DNA of 37,961 nt from Candidatus Blautia intestinavium (GCA_019113745.1 DXGV01000023.1:1-37961); one strand, 5' to 3'. Numbered from the stretch's first letter, positions 15,390 through 24,416 are shown. The notes: a model not told the origin generated them from the letters alone. A program made the numbers and translations.

Positions 15390-16661
15390 ATGAAGAGAAT
15401 GGGAATTGATATAGGGACAACTTCTGTCAGCCTGTCGGTTCTGGACAGAGATACGAGAAAACAGGTAAAGGCGGAAACAATTCCGGGCGGCAGTTTTATA
15501 AGGACAGACAGCCCATGGGAAAAGCTGCAGAATGTGGATGAGATTGAGAAAAAGGTAACATACGCCGTACAAAAGCTTCTCTCGGAGTTCGGAGACATTG
15601 ATGCAATCGGACTTACCGGGCAGATGCATGGGATTCTGTATGTGGATCAGACGGGAAACTGTGTCAGTCCGCTTTATACATGGCAGGACGGAAGAGGTGG
15701 CAGGAAGGAGTTTGGCGGAAAATCTCTGACGGAGGAGATATATACAAAGACAGGCGAGCACATATACGCAGGATACGGATGGGTAACGCATCTTTATAAC
15801 CAGAGAAAAAAACTTGTTCCGGAAACGGCGGTGTCTTTCTGTACGATTGCAGATTATATAGGAATGAAGCTGACGGGACGGAAGAGTCCCCTGATACACA
15901 GCAGTATGGCCGCCAGCTTCGGCTTTTTTGATCTGGAAAGAAAGCGGTTTAAAACAGATTTCCTGGAAGCGTTGGGAGTGAAGGGAAGTATGGAACCGGA
16001 AATTACGGACAAGGTGACGGTTCTGGGAAAATTCTGCGGCATACCGGTATATACGGCTATTGGCGATAATCAGGCAAGCGTTCTGGGAGCAGTGGGACGG
16101 GAGCCGGGATCCATACTGATAAATATGGGGACAGGGGGCCAGATCTCCGTGATCTCAGACAGAAACGTTCAGATTCCGGGGATAGAAACAAGACCCTTCT
16201 TGGATGAAAATTATCTTCTGGCAGGAGCTTCCCTTTGCGGCGGAAGGGCGTACGCGGTCCTCGAAAATTTTTTCCGCCAGTATGGAAAGGCTGCCGGTAC
16301 AGGCGACGATCCTCAGTATGACATTATGGACAAAATTCTGAGAGAGACACAGCCTGAAGAAGCGCTGCTGGTAAGAACTACCTTTCAGGGAACAAGGATG
16401 CATCCGGATATGAGAGGAAGTATAGAAGGAATAAGCGAGGAAAATTTCACTCCTGCCGCTCTTATAAACGGAGTTCTCCGGGGCATGGCCCGGGAGCTGT
16501 ACGACATGTACCGGGAAATTTCAGAGCAGGTAAAACTGGAAGCTCCTGTTCTGGCTGCTTCCGGCAATGGAATCAGAAAGAATCCATGGCTGCGGAAGGC
16601 GTTTGAGGAGGTATTTGAGAAAAAACTGACATGGAAGAAGCAGCCTGCGGAGCGGCGCTGA
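15390..16661 (+). CDS. FGGY-family carbohydrate kinase, sedoheptulokinase-like, C-terminally frameshifted
   Basis: A sugar kinase of the actin/Hsp70-like fold, 423 residues. The phosphate-1 motif is GIDIGTTSVS at the N-terminus. TGQMHGILY and SPLYTWQDGRG are typical of the sedoheptulokinase/xylulokinase branch, with the likely catalytic Asp in WQDGRG. AIGDNQASVLGA and INMGTGGQ mark the second domain, and ASGNGIRKNPWLRKAFEEVF the adenine-binding end. The family then continues with a hydrophobic strand and EEAAxGAAL. Here that motif (EEAACGAALSCL) is present at 16634-16672 but in another frame, so the predicted tail KKQPAERR is probably a frameshift artefact. Activity is doubtful. The exact sugar is not determinable. 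Confidence 0.8.
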   Translation: MKRMGIDIGTTSVSLSVLDRDTRKQVKAETIPGGSFIRTDSPWEKLQNVDEIEKKVTYAVQKLLSEFGDIDAIGLTGQMHGILYVDQTGNCVSPLYTWQDGRGGRKEFGGKSLTEEIYTKTGEHIYAGYGWVTHLYNQRKKLVPETAVSFCTIADYIGMKLTGRKSPLIHSSMAASFGFFDLERKRFKTDFLEALGVKGSMEPEITDKVTVLGKFCGIPVYTAIGDNQASVLGAVGREPGSILINMGTGGQISVISDRNVQIPGIETRPFLDENYLLAGASLCGGRAYAVLENFFRQYGKAAGTGDDPQYDIMDKILRETQPEEALLVRTTFQGTRMHPDMRGSIEGISEENFTPAALINGVLRGMARELYDMYREISEQVKLEAPVLAASGNGIRKNPWLRKAFEEVFEKKLTWKKQPAERR

Positions 16662-16672
16662 GTTGCCTGTGA
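16634..16672 (+). pseudogene. Out-of-frame C-terminal motif of the FGGY kinase
   Basis: Read from 16634, the bases encode EEAACGAALSCL and stop at TGA 16670-16672. This is the normal closing motif of the family. The preceding reading frame ends as LTW instead of the usual few-residue hydrophobic strand, so a deletion of about 10-15 bases near 16630 is likely. Confidence 0.6.
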
Positions 16673-16782
16673 GGGAAGGATCACGGGTCTGTTTAGAAGT
16701 GAAAAGGAGGAGCCGCTTTTATTGCACAGTCAAATTGTATATGTGAAATGGTTGAAAATATAGTTTACATACCCCTTCCGCA

Positions 16783-16811
16783 GTGACTTTTTTCCAACAG
16801 TAGGGTATAAT
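16783..16811 (+). promoter_or_regulatory. Promoter of the MNT-sbcDC operon
   Basis: GTGACT (16783-16788), a 17-bp spacer and a perfect TATAAT (16806-16811). The solo repeat at 16823-16842 lies just downstream of the start point. Bases 16673-16782 hold no supported gene. Confidence 0.65.
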
Positions 16812-16822
16812 AACCAAAACAG

Positions 16823-16842
16823 TTGGCATTAATGTACAGGGG
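16823..16842 (+). repeat. Solo copy of the TGTACA repeat end
   Basis: TGGCATTAATGTACAGGGGC matches the left end of the MITE-like element at 4751 over its core (ATTAATGTACA, GGGG). No inverted partner is visible within the next few hundred bases. Confidence 0.55.
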
Positions 16843-16886
16843 CTGTGTTAGTTTTTTATAATTATGCTGTTTAGAGAGAGGCAGAA

Positions 16887-17180
16887 ATGAAAGATACAGG
16901 AATTAATCCACAGGTAATAAAGGAAATACAGGATCTTGCGCAAAAGTATGGCGTCAGAAAAGTTATTCTGTTTGGCTCCCGGGCCAGAGGAGACTATAGA
17001 AGAACCAGTGACATTGATCTGGCAGTGACAGGCGGAGATATTGACAGATTCGCTCTGGATGTAGATGAAGAGACTTCTACGCTGCTTGAATATGATATTG
17101 TAAATCTGGATCGCGCAATGCAGGATGAGCTGCGGGAAGCGATACAGAAAGAAGGGCGTGTATTATATGAAAAAATTTGA
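16887..17180 (+). CDS. MNT-type nucleotidyltransferase (antitoxin of a HEPN/MNT pair)
   Basis: A 97-residue minimal nucleotidyltransferase. The signature GSRARGDYRRTSDIDLAV supplies G30-S31 and the metal-binding D42 and D44. In type VII toxin-antitoxin systems MNT proteins modify and silence their HEPN RNase partner by adding nucleotides (established for MntA/HepT). The partner gene starts 14 bases before this stop, which shows translational coupling, but it is cut off after about 25 codons. The enzyme looks complete and is now first gene of an operon with sbcD-sbcC. Its present role is unclear: orphan antitoxin or residual gene. Confidence 0.85.
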   Translation: MKDTGINPQVIKEIQDLAQKYGVRKVILFGSRARGDYRRTSDIDLAVTGGDIDRFALDVDEETSTLLEYDIVNLDRAMQDELREAIQKEGRVLYEKI

Positions 17181-17244
17181 TAATTTTTGTCAGGCGTTAT
17201 CGAATATGAAAGAGATTTATTTATATGAGGAGCGAAAAATATGA
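17167..17244 (+). pseudogene. Truncated HEPN (HI0074-type) partner of the MNT protein
   Basis: The frame encodes MKKFDNFCQALSNMKEIYLY followed by EERKI and a stop. The first 20-22 residues match the start of nucleotidyltransferase substrate-binding (HI0074/HEPN) proteins, normally about 130-140 residues. The RxxxxH RNase motif and the rest are missing. The stop overlaps the sbcD start codon (ATGA). The truncation joins the TA operon directly to sbcDC. Confidence 0.72.
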
Positions 17245-18395
17245 AATTTTTTCATTTATCAGATCTGCACATTGGTCTGAAATTAATGAACCGTGATCTC
17301 CGGGAAGACCAGGAATATATTTTCCGGCAGATTACGGAGACGGCGGCCCAAGAGCAGCCGGACGCGGTGGTGATCGCCGGGGATATTTACGATAAAGCGG
17401 TGCCTTCCGCCGAGGCAGTGGAAGTGTTCGACCATTTTATCGCAGATCTGACGGCGGCGGTTCCCAGGGGAGCGATCATGATGATCAGCGGAAATCACGA
17501 CAGCGCGCCCAGAGTGAACTGTTTCCGGAACATTCTTTCCCGGCAGAATCTCTATATGGTAGGCCAGCCTCCACAGAGAGAAGACGAATATATCGAAAAG
17601 GTGACGCTGGAAGATGAACACGGAAAGGTGAATTTTTATCTTCTTCCGTTCGTAAAGCCGTCTATGGTAAAAATGGCGGTGGGAACAGATGAAAACGGGA
17701 ATAATCTTTCTTATAATGAAACCGTACGCCATCTGATCGAAAGGGAGAACATCGACCAGAGCCAGCGGAACGTCCTGGTCAGCCATCAGTTTTATCTTCC
17801 CTCTGGAAAGAAGGCGGAGGAAGTGGAGCGGATGGATTCGGAAATACGGACAGTGGGAAATATTGATCAGGTCTCCGCGGATGTTCTGGATGTTTTTGAT
17901 TATGGAGCTCTGGGGCACATTCACAAGCCCATGAAGGCCGGCAGGGACCGTTTTCGTTACTGTGGAACCCCTCTTGCCTGTTCTGTAAGCGAGGCGGGAC
18001 AGGAAAAGGGGATTCTTATGGTGGAACTGGGAAAGAAAGGAGAAGAGCCGGAGATTTCTGTTCTTCCCTTAAAACCGCTGCGTCGGGTAAAGGTGATCCG
18101 GGGAAGTCTGCAGGAAGTACTGGGACAGGCCTGTGAGGATTATGTGTCGGCAGTTCTTACGGATAAGGTGGATCTGGACGTGATCGACATGCAGGACAGG
18201 CTGCGCCATGCTTTTCCAAATCTTCTGGAAGTACGGCGGGAAAGCCTGCGGAAAGCGGATTATACTGCGGAATTGAAGTCGGAAGAGGATATGCTGGATC
18301 CCTATGAGCTTTGCTGCTCGTTTCTTCAGGAGCTGGACGAGGAAGAAAAAGCGATTCTCCGCGATGTGATCCACACGGTTCAGGAGGTGAAGTAG
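17241..18395 (+). CDS. sbcD: Exonuclease SbcCD nuclease subunit SbcD
   Basis: An Mre11-family Mn-dependent nuclease of 384 residues. With SbcC it opens hairpins and trims blocked or palindromic DNA ends. Phosphodiesterase motifs appear in order: DLHIG (D8, H10), GDIYD (D48), GNHD (N85, H86), SHQFY near 178 and GHIH near 223. A C-terminal capping region follows. The ATG at 17241 overlaps the HEPN remnant stop, and the ribosome site GAGGAG sits inside that remnant. It ends one base before sbcC. The hairpin-rich insert elsewhere in the window is the kind of DNA this complex cleaves (context only). Confidence 0.95.
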   Translation: MKFFHLSDLHIGLKLMNRDLREDQEYIFRQITETAAQEQPDAVVIAGDIYDKAVPSAEAVEVFDHFIADLTAAVPRGAIMMISGNHDSAPRVNCFRNILSRQNLYMVGQPPQREDEYIEKVTLEDEHGKVNFYLLPFVKPSMVKMAVGTDENGNNLSYNETVRHLIERENIDQSQRNVLVSHQFYLPSGKKAEEVERMDSEIRTVGNIDQVSADVLDVFDYGALGHIHKPMKAGRDRFRYCGTPLACSVSEAGQEKGILMVELGKKGEEPEISVLPLKPLRRVKVIRGSLQEVLGQACEDYVSAVLTDKVDLDVIDMQDRLRHAFPNLLEVRRESLRKADYTAELKSEEDMLDPYELCCSFLQELDEEEKAILRDVIHTVQEVK

Positions 18396-18396
18396 G

Positions 18397-21300
18397 ATGA
18401 GGCCTTTGAAACTGACTATGCAGGCATTTGGCTCCTATGGAGAAAAGACGGTGATTGATTTTGAAATGCCGGATCAGAATCTTTTTCTGATCACAGGAGA
18501 TACGGGGGCGGGAAAAACAACGATTTTTGACGCTGTTGTTTTCGCCCTGTACGGCGAGGCAAGCTCTTCGGCAAACAAAAAAGAGGGGATCGTGCTGCAG
18601 AGCCAGTATGCGGACTACGGCCGGGAGCCTTTTGTGGAGCTTGTTTTTGCGGAAGGAACGGGAAAAGAGAGAAAAATTTATATTGTCCGCAGAGTTCCCC
18701 GGCATTTAAAACTGATCACAAGAGGAGCGGCAAAAGGCGTAGGAACCAGGGAGATCACGGGAACCGTTTCTCTTCTGATGCCCGACGGAACAGAATATCC
18801 TCAGAAGGAAGCAGACAGGAAGCTTCAGGAGATCGTAGGTCTTACAAAAGGGCAGTTTATGCAGGTGGCAATGATCGCCCAGGGCGAGTTTATGGAGCTT
18901 CTCCGGGCAAAATCCGACGACAAAAAGGCAATTTTCCGAAAGCTGTTCCATACAGGACTGTATCAGGACATTGTGAATGAACTGGCAGACAGGAAAAAAG
19001 AAAAAGAAAAAGACCTTGCCGTCCTGAAGACACAGTGCCAGACAGAGACCGGACGGGTGAAGATCCCTGAGGATTATGAGCGCAGGAACGAGATTGAAGA
19101 ACTTACAGACCAGATGCAGAAGGCAGATCTGTCCCGGGCCGGAGAATTCATGGAGGAGTTGGGCGCGCTTGTTGCAGCTCTGAAAAAAGAAGAAAAGAGA
19201 GCAGACGGCGAATACAGGAAGGCGTCGGATGCAAGAGATGAAAAAAGAGACGCTCTGACAGAAGCCGGGAATCTGGAAACACTTTACCAGAAACTGGAAA
19301 AGGCGGAAAAAACTCTTAAAGAGTGTGAAGACCGGGCGGAAGAGATCCGGGAAAAAGAAAAACTGGCGGAGGAGCTTTCCGGCGCTTTTGAAATACAGAA
19401 AAAATATAAATGGATGCAGGAAACTTCTGACGATATGGATAAGACACGCAGATCTCTTGAGGAGAACCGGGAGCTGCTTCCCGGTCTCAGGGAGCAGGAG
19501 GAGAGAGCCGCAGGAAAGACGGCGGAAGCCCGGAAAACTCTGGAACAGGAACAGGATCGTTTTTCCAGAATATCACAGAGGGTAAGCGCGGCGCTTCAGT
19601 TATTTGGAAAGATACAGGAAGCGGAGAAAAAGGCGGAATCCTGTAAAAAATTCCTACATGACGTCCAGAAGGAGGAAAGCGCGGCAAAGAGAAAGCTGGA
19701 GCAGATGAGGGAGCAGGAAGAAAACTGGAAGGAAGAAGAGAAAAATCTTGAGGACGCTCCCCATCGTCTGACTGTCTGGGAAACAAAAAGTCTGGAAGCG
19801 GAAGATCTGGTGAAAGAAAAGGACGCTTTTAAGGAAGCGGTGGATACAGCGGAAACATACAGGGAGAAGGCGGAGAAATCACAGAAGAAATACCTTGCCG
19901 CCAGAAACGGCTATGAGGAGGCGAGGAACAGATATGAAAAGATGAGGCAGCTTTTCCTGGACGCACAGGCGGGGCTGCTGGCACGGACGCTGGAAGAGGG
20001 GAAACCCTGTCCTGTCTGCGGATCTCTGGAACATCCCTCGCCCTGCGGATGGGAAGAAAGGTACGGAGATATTTCGGAAGAAAAGCTGGATGAATGCGGA
20101 CGGCAGAAAGAAAAGCTTCAGCAGAAACAGGAAGAGCTGGCTGCACAGGCGAAGGCAGATCTGTCGCTGGCGCAGGCGAAAGAAGAGGACAGCCGGGAAA
20201 AATGGCGCCGTCTTCTGGAAAAGATGAAAGAAAAGATTTCCGGGCTGCCGGATAATGGGGACCAGAACCAGACAGAAGACGCGCTGTGCCGGTGGGCGGG
20301 TTCTGTTGAGGAAGAAAAGGAAAAGTGCCGGAAGGAGTTACAGCTTCTGGAGAAACTCAGGAAGGCTCTTCAGAAACTGGAGGAAAAGAAAAAACAACAG
20401 GAAGATGCTCTGCTATCTGCCGGCGACGCGGCGCGGAAGGCCGAGACAGAACTGGCGGCGGCCGAGGCGGAGCTTAAGAGTCTTTCGGATTCAGCAGAAT
20501 TTCCTTCCGAGGAAGAGGCCCAAAAGCAGAAACAGGAGGCGGAAGCCAGAAAAGACAGAGCTTTAGACGCTTATGAAAAGGCAGAAAAAGAAACAGAGAA
20601 ATTAAAGAAAAAAAGGCAGGAAACGGAGACCCGGATCGCCGGATATCTGGAGAGTCTGCCCGGTATGGAAGAGAAACTTGCGGCAAAAGCTGAGGAATAT
20701 CAGGCTGAAATGACAAGGAGAGGACTGGAGGAATCCCGGTGGCGGATTCTTGCAGAAACATACGGCGAAGAAGCGGCGGAAACGCTCCGGGAGGAGATCG
20801 GCAGCTACAGAAGCAGCCGGAAAGCGGCTGCGGATCTCCGGGATTCCATGAAAGAAGCCATCGGGAACAGGAAGGCTCCGGACAGGGAAAAACTGGAGAG
20901 AGAGGCGGCTCAGGCGGAGGAACGGCTGAAAGCTGCGGAAAAGCTGCGGACAATGGTTCGCTCTCTCAGGAAAGAGAACGAAGATGTGTATCATTCTCTG
21001 AAACCCAGACTGGAGGAACGGCAGCAGGCTGTGGCCGCGCACGGAAAGCTGGACGTCCTGTACCGGATGGCTTCCGGAAACGTCAGCGGCTCCAGAATGG
21101 ATCTGGAAACCTATGTGCAGAGATATTATCTGGAACGGATCCTTCAGGCTGCCAACAGGCGGTTCCGGGAAATGTCCGCAGGCCAGTTCGAGCTTCGGAT
21201 GTATGATCTGAAAAAGGCCGGGGAGGGAAAAAACAGAGGACTTGACCTGATGGTATATTCCAATGTTACCGGAAAAGAGCGGGAGGTCCGTACTCTTTCC

Positions 21301-21588
21301 GGCGGGGAATCCTTTATGGCGGCCCTGTCTCTGGCCCTGGGAATGGCGGATCAGATCCAGCAGAGCTCTTCCGCCATTCACCTGGATATGATGTTTATTG
21401 ACGAAGGCTTCGGTTCTCTGGACGAACACTCCAGGAACCAGGCTGTCAAAGTGCTTCTGCGCATGGCGGAAGGTTCCAGACTAATCGGAATCATCTCTCA
21501 TGTGACGGAGCTGAAGCAGGAGATTGAAGATCAGCTCCTGGTAAGAAAAGATGAAAACGGAAGTCATGTAAAATGGCAGATAAGCTGA
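18397..21588 (+). CDS. sbcC: Exonuclease SbcCD ATPase subunit SbcC
   Basis: A Rad50-like SMC ATPase of 1063 residues. Walker A is GDTGAGKTT (34-42). Two long coiled-coil arms cover about 180-530 and 550-900, meeting at the zinc hook CPVC (C538, C541). The C-terminal lobe has the signature LSGGESFMAALSLALG near 966 and Walker B LDMMFIDEGFGSLDE near 995-1009. The order and length match bacterial SbcC. It follows sbcD by one base, with AGGTGAAGTAGG as ribosome site, and forms the nuclease complex with it. The alpha/beta hydrolase gene follows after 19 bases and may be cotranscribed. Confidence 0.96.
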   Translation: MRPLKLTMQAFGSYGEKTVIDFEMPDQNLFLITGDTGAGKTTIFDAVVFALYGEASSSANKKEGIVLQSQYADYGREPFVELVFAEGTGKERKIYIVRRVPRHLKLITRGAAKGVGTREITGTVSLLMPDGTEYPQKEADRKLQEIVGLTKGQFMQVAMIAQGEFMELLRAKSDDKKAIFRKLFHTGLYQDIVNELADRKKEKEKDLAVLKTQCQTETGRVKIPEDYERRNEIEELTDQMQKADLSRAGEFMEELGALVAALKKEEKRADGEYRKASDARDEKRDALTEAGNLETLYQKLEKAEKTLKECEDRAEEIREKEKLAEELSGAFEIQKKYKWMQETSDDMDKTRRSLEENRELLPGLREQEERAAGKTAEARKTLEQEQDRFSRISQRVSAALQLFGKIQEAEKKAESCKKFLHDVQKEESAAKRKLEQMREQEENWKEEEKNLEDAPHRLTVWETKSLEAEDLVKEKDAFKEAVDTAETYREKAEKSQKKYLAARNGYEEARNRYEKMRQLFLDAQAGLLARTLEEGKPCPVCGSLEHPSPCGWEERYGDISEEKLDECGRQKEKLQQKQEELAAQAKADLSLAQAKEEDSREKWRRLLEKMKEKISGLPDNGDQNQTEDALCRWAGSVEEEKEKCRKELQLLEKLRKALQKLEEKKKQQEDALLSAGDAARKAETELAAAEAELKSLSDSAEFPSEEEAQKQKQEAEARKDRALDAYEKAEKETEKLKKKRQETETRIAGYLESLPGMEEKLAAKAEEYQAEMTRRGLEESRWRILAETYGEEAAETLREEIGSYRSSRKAAADLRDSMKEAIGNRKAPDREKLEREAAQAEERLKAAEKLRTMVRSLRKENEDVYHSLKPRLEERQQAVAAHGKLDVLYRMASGNVSGSRMDLETYVQRYYLERILQAANRRFREMSAGQFELRMYDLKKAGEGKNRGLDLMVYSNVTGKEREVRTLSGGESFMAALSLALGMADQIQQSSSAIHLDMMFIDEGFGSLDEHSRNQAVKVLLRMAEGSRLIGIISHVTELKQEIEDQLLVRKDENGSHVKWQIS

Positions 21589-21607
21589 AAACAAGGAGAA
21601 GAACAGA

Positions 21608-22549
21608 TTGATTTCAAAAGCTGTGAGAACGATTTTGCACGCCCTGTCCTATGGAAATATTGAGGTGGAGGCGGCAAGGAAACTTGCGGATCTGAAAAAA
21701 CTGGACGCAATGAAGATTTTTTGGAAAAAGCTGGATACAAAGGTGTATAATAAAGAACATGAAGTGCCGATCCGGCTTTATTTTCCTTCCGAAGAAATGA
21801 TGGAAGAGGGAATTTCCGGAAAACAAAGTTTTCCTGTTCTCCTGTTCTTTCATGGCGGAGGCTGGGTAACGGAAAGTGTGGAAACCTATGACCGTGTATG
21901 CGCCAGGATGGCGCAGGCCACAGGACAGATCGTGGCTTCGGTGGAATACCGCCTTGCTCCGGAACATCGTTTTCCGGTTCCCTTTGAAGACTGCTATGAG
22001 GCGGCTAAGGCTCTTTATACAAACCGCTCTATTCTGCACACAGAGCCGGACAGGATCACAGTCATGGGAGACAGCGCCGGGGGGAATCTGACAGCGGCGG
22101 TAGCGCTGAAGGCAAGAGATACGGGAGACTTTAAGATTGAAAGACAGATCCTGATCTATCCCGCTCTGAATAACTGTTATACAGAAGAATCTCCCTATCC
22201 TTCTGTGAGGGAAAACGGAAAAGACTATCTTCTGACAGCGGTAAAAATGCAGGATTATCTGGATCTTTATAAGAGCAGTCCGGAGGATCTTCTGAATCCC
22301 TATTTTGCCCCGCTGAAAGAGCCCGACCTGCGGAATATGCCCCGGACTCTGATTCTCACAGCGGAATTTGATCCTCTGAGGGACGAGGGCGAGGATTATG
22401 GAAGACGACTCCGGGAAGCGGGAAATCAGGTGGAGATGCACAGGATACCGGACGCCCTGCACGGGTATTTTGCCCTGGGAATACAGTTTCTCCATGTGAG
22501 AGAGAGCTTTGGATATATAAACGGATTTCTGGAAAACAATGGGGTATAG
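21608..22549 (+). CDS. Alpha/beta hydrolase, HSL/Abhydrolase_3 type
   Basis: A 313-residue esterase- or lipase-like hydrolase. The oxyanion motif is HGGG (82-85), the nucleophile S156 in GDSAGG, acid D255 in EFDPLRDEG and base H285 in LHGYF. Together these define the hormone-sensitive-lipase-like branch that cleaves short acyl esters. The start is TTG 21608, which follows AAGGAG by about 8 bases; no closer ATG fits. There is no signal peptide, so it is cytoplasmic. It lies between sbcC and a condensation-like acyltransferase, and probably acts with the latter on the same acyl-ester chemistry (inference). Its TAG stop is part of a repeat copy (22547-22562). Confidence 0.88.
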   Translation: MISKAVRTILHALSYGNIEVEAARKLADLKKLDAMKIFWKKLDTKVYNKEHEVPIRLYFPSEEMMEEGISGKQSFPVLLFFHGGGWVTESVETYDRVCARMAQATGQIVASVEYRLAPEHRFPVPFEDCYEAAKALYTNRSILHTEPDRITVMGDSAGGNLTAAVALKARDTGDFKIERQILIYPALNNCYTEESPYPSVRENGKDYLLTAVKMQDYLDLYKSSPEDLLNPYFAPLKEPDLRNMPRTLILTAEFDPLRDEGEDYGRRLREAGNQVEMHRIPDALHGYFALGIQFLHVRESFGYINGFLENNGV

Positions 22550-22562
22550 CATCGGTGTACAA
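22547..22562 (+). repeat. Repeat copy supplying the hydrolase stop codon
   Basis: TAGCATCGGTGTACAA is identical to 30570-30585. In both, the first three bases are the stop codon of the preceding gene. It resembles the 16-base tip of the MITE end (TAGCGTTAATGTACAA). Confidence 0.7.
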
Positions 22563-22604
22563 TAGAAACAAATGCTGACATGACAGAAAAGGAAGCTGGG
22601 AAAA

Positions 22605-24416
22605 GTGGAAAAAAGATATTCAGGATGGAGAAAATTAGATAATGCCGCCCTGGCTTTTCCTCTTGTGACGGGGAAAAATGACACAAGGGTATTCCGGTTT
22701 TACTGTGAACTGAAGGAGAATGTGCGGCCTGAGGTTCTTCAGGAAGCGCTGGATCAGACAATGGAAAAATTTCCGCTGTTCCGGGCGGTTCTGCGGAAAG
22801 GGTTATTCTGGTTTTATCTGGAACAGAGAGATATCCGGGCGGAGGTGAAGGAGGAGCGCAAGCCGCCATGCAGCCGACTTTATATCCCGGATAAAAAGTC
22901 GCTGTTATTTGAGGTGACTTACTATCAGAACCGGATCAATTTTGAGGTGTATCATGCGCTTACAGACGGGACGGGAGCCATGAATTTTTTGCTGGAACTG
23001 GTGCAGAATTATCTGATCCTGGCGAATCCGGAGGCCGGACTTTCCAGAGCAGTCTCCGAGGAAACCATTACTGCGGGAGATCAGGAAGAGGACAGTTTTT
23101 CCCAGTATTATACCTCGGATACCCCGAAAAACAAAAAGAAAAAGCCTTCCGCAGTACGGCTGAAAGGCGAAAAACTTGCCCATGACGAGATGGAGATCCA
23201 GGAGGTGGCGGTGCCGGTAAAGGAAATTCTGGCAAAAGCCAGGTCCTACGGAGCTTCTGTTACTGCCTTTTTATCCGCAGTGCTGATCTGTGCCATCCAT
23301 GAAGAGATACCAAGAAGCCGTCAGAAGAAGCCGGTGGCGCTTATGGTTCCGGTGAACCTGAGAAATTATTTTCCTTCCCAGTCTATGGGAAATTTCTTCG
23401 GATGGATCGAGGTGGGATATACCTTTTCAGAGAACAGCACCTTTAAGGACGTGGTGGATGAAGTGAAGAAACAGTTCGAGACAGAGCTGGTCAAAGAGAA
23501 GATCGCGGAGCATATGAGCGGCTATGTGAGGCTGGAGAAAAATCCTGTAATAAGGGCCGTTCCTCTGGAGGTGAAACGGTACTTTCTGATACTGGGAGCG
23601 GAGCTTGGGAGCAGGAGTATTACTTCGGTTTATTCCAATATCGGGGTGATCCGGCTGCCGGAGGAATACCGGGATTACATAGCAAGGTTTGGCTTTTTCG
23701 CAAGTACGGATTCCCTGCAGCTCTGCTCCTGTTCTTACGGCGACGAGCTGCTTCTGGGACTGACCTCCAAGATCCCGGGAGGGAGTATCCAGAGAAATTT
23801 TCTGAAAATCCTGAAAAGAGAGGGGATTGTTTTTCAGGAAGAGCAGAATGATTTTCCGGGTTGCAGAAAGGAGCAGAAACAGGAAAGCAGGAAACTGGTG
23901 CAGATTTTTACTTTTCTCTGTATCGCCGTGGCTGTTGTCTGCGGAATGATCAATTATATGACACTGGAAACGCTGAACTGGTTCTGGTTTGCGGCGGCAG
24001 GCAGTTTCTGTGCGTGGCTGGTGGTGATGGTGGCCTATACGAAGCGGAGGAATATCCTGAAAAATGAGATGTGGCAGCTTCTGATAATTACGACAATCGC
24101 GGTCTTATGGGACATTTTTACCGGGTGGAGAGGCTGGTCGGTAGATTTTGTTCTGCCTTTCGGAGCCATGGCGGTACTGGGTTCCGTGCCGGTGATTGCG
24201 AAGGTCAATCGCCTTGAACCGGAAGAATATCTGTTTTATCTGATCCAGGCAGCCATAGCCGGGTGTATTCCCATTATTCTTGTATGGACAGGGATTATCC
24301 GGTTCAGGTATCCTTCCGTGATCTGCTCCGGCATCAGTTTTCTGGTGCTGGCGGGTCTGTTTATTTTTCAGAAAAAGAATACGCTGAAGGAATTCCGGAA
24401 GAAATTCAGGATGTAG
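22605..24416 (+). CDS. HxxxDG acyltransferase-like protein with C-terminal membrane domain (DUF6320-like)
   Basis: A 603-residue protein starting at GTG 22605 (AAGGAAG upstream). Residues 1-410 have the chloramphenicol-acetyltransferase/condensation fold pattern, with active-site HALTDG (H117, D121, G122). PLFRAVLRKG, VNLRNYFPS and a GNFFGWIEV strand resemble alcohol acetyltransferase and PapA-type enzymes that move an acyl group onto an alcohol. Residues 425-600 form about six membrane helices, a DUF6320-like tail that anchors it. It lies 55 bases after the alpha/beta hydrolase. An acylation/deacylation pair working on a lipid or a small alcohol is plausible but not proven. Confidence 0.75.
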   Translation: MEKRYSGWRKLDNAALAFPLVTGKNDTRVFRFYCELKENVRPEVLQEALDQTMEKFPLFRAVLRKGLFWFYLEQRDIRAEVKEERKPPCSRLYIPDKKSLLFEVTYYQNRINFEVYHALTDGTGAMNFLLELVQNYLILANPEAGLSRAVSEETITAGDQEEDSFSQYYTSDTPKNKKKKPSAVRLKGEKLAHDEMEIQEVAVPVKEILAKARSYGASVTAFLSAVLICAIHEEIPRSRQKKPVALMVPVNLRNYFPSQSMGNFFGWIEVGYTFSENSTFKDVVDEVKKQFETELVKEKIAEHMSGYVRLEKNPVIRAVPLEVKRYFLILGAELGSRSITSVYSNIGVIRLPEEYRDYIARFGFFASTDSLQLCSCSYGDELLLGLTSKIPGGSIQRNFLKILKREGIVFQEEQNDFPGCRKEQKQESRKLVQIFTFLCIAVAVVCGMINYMTLETLNWFWFAAAGSFCAWLVVMVAYTKRRNILKNEMWQLLIITTIAVLWDIFTGWRGWSVDFVLPFGAMAVLGSVPVIAKVNRLEPEEYLFYLIQAAIAGCIPIILVWTGIIRFRYPSVICSGISFLVLAGLFIFQKKNTLKEFRKKFRM

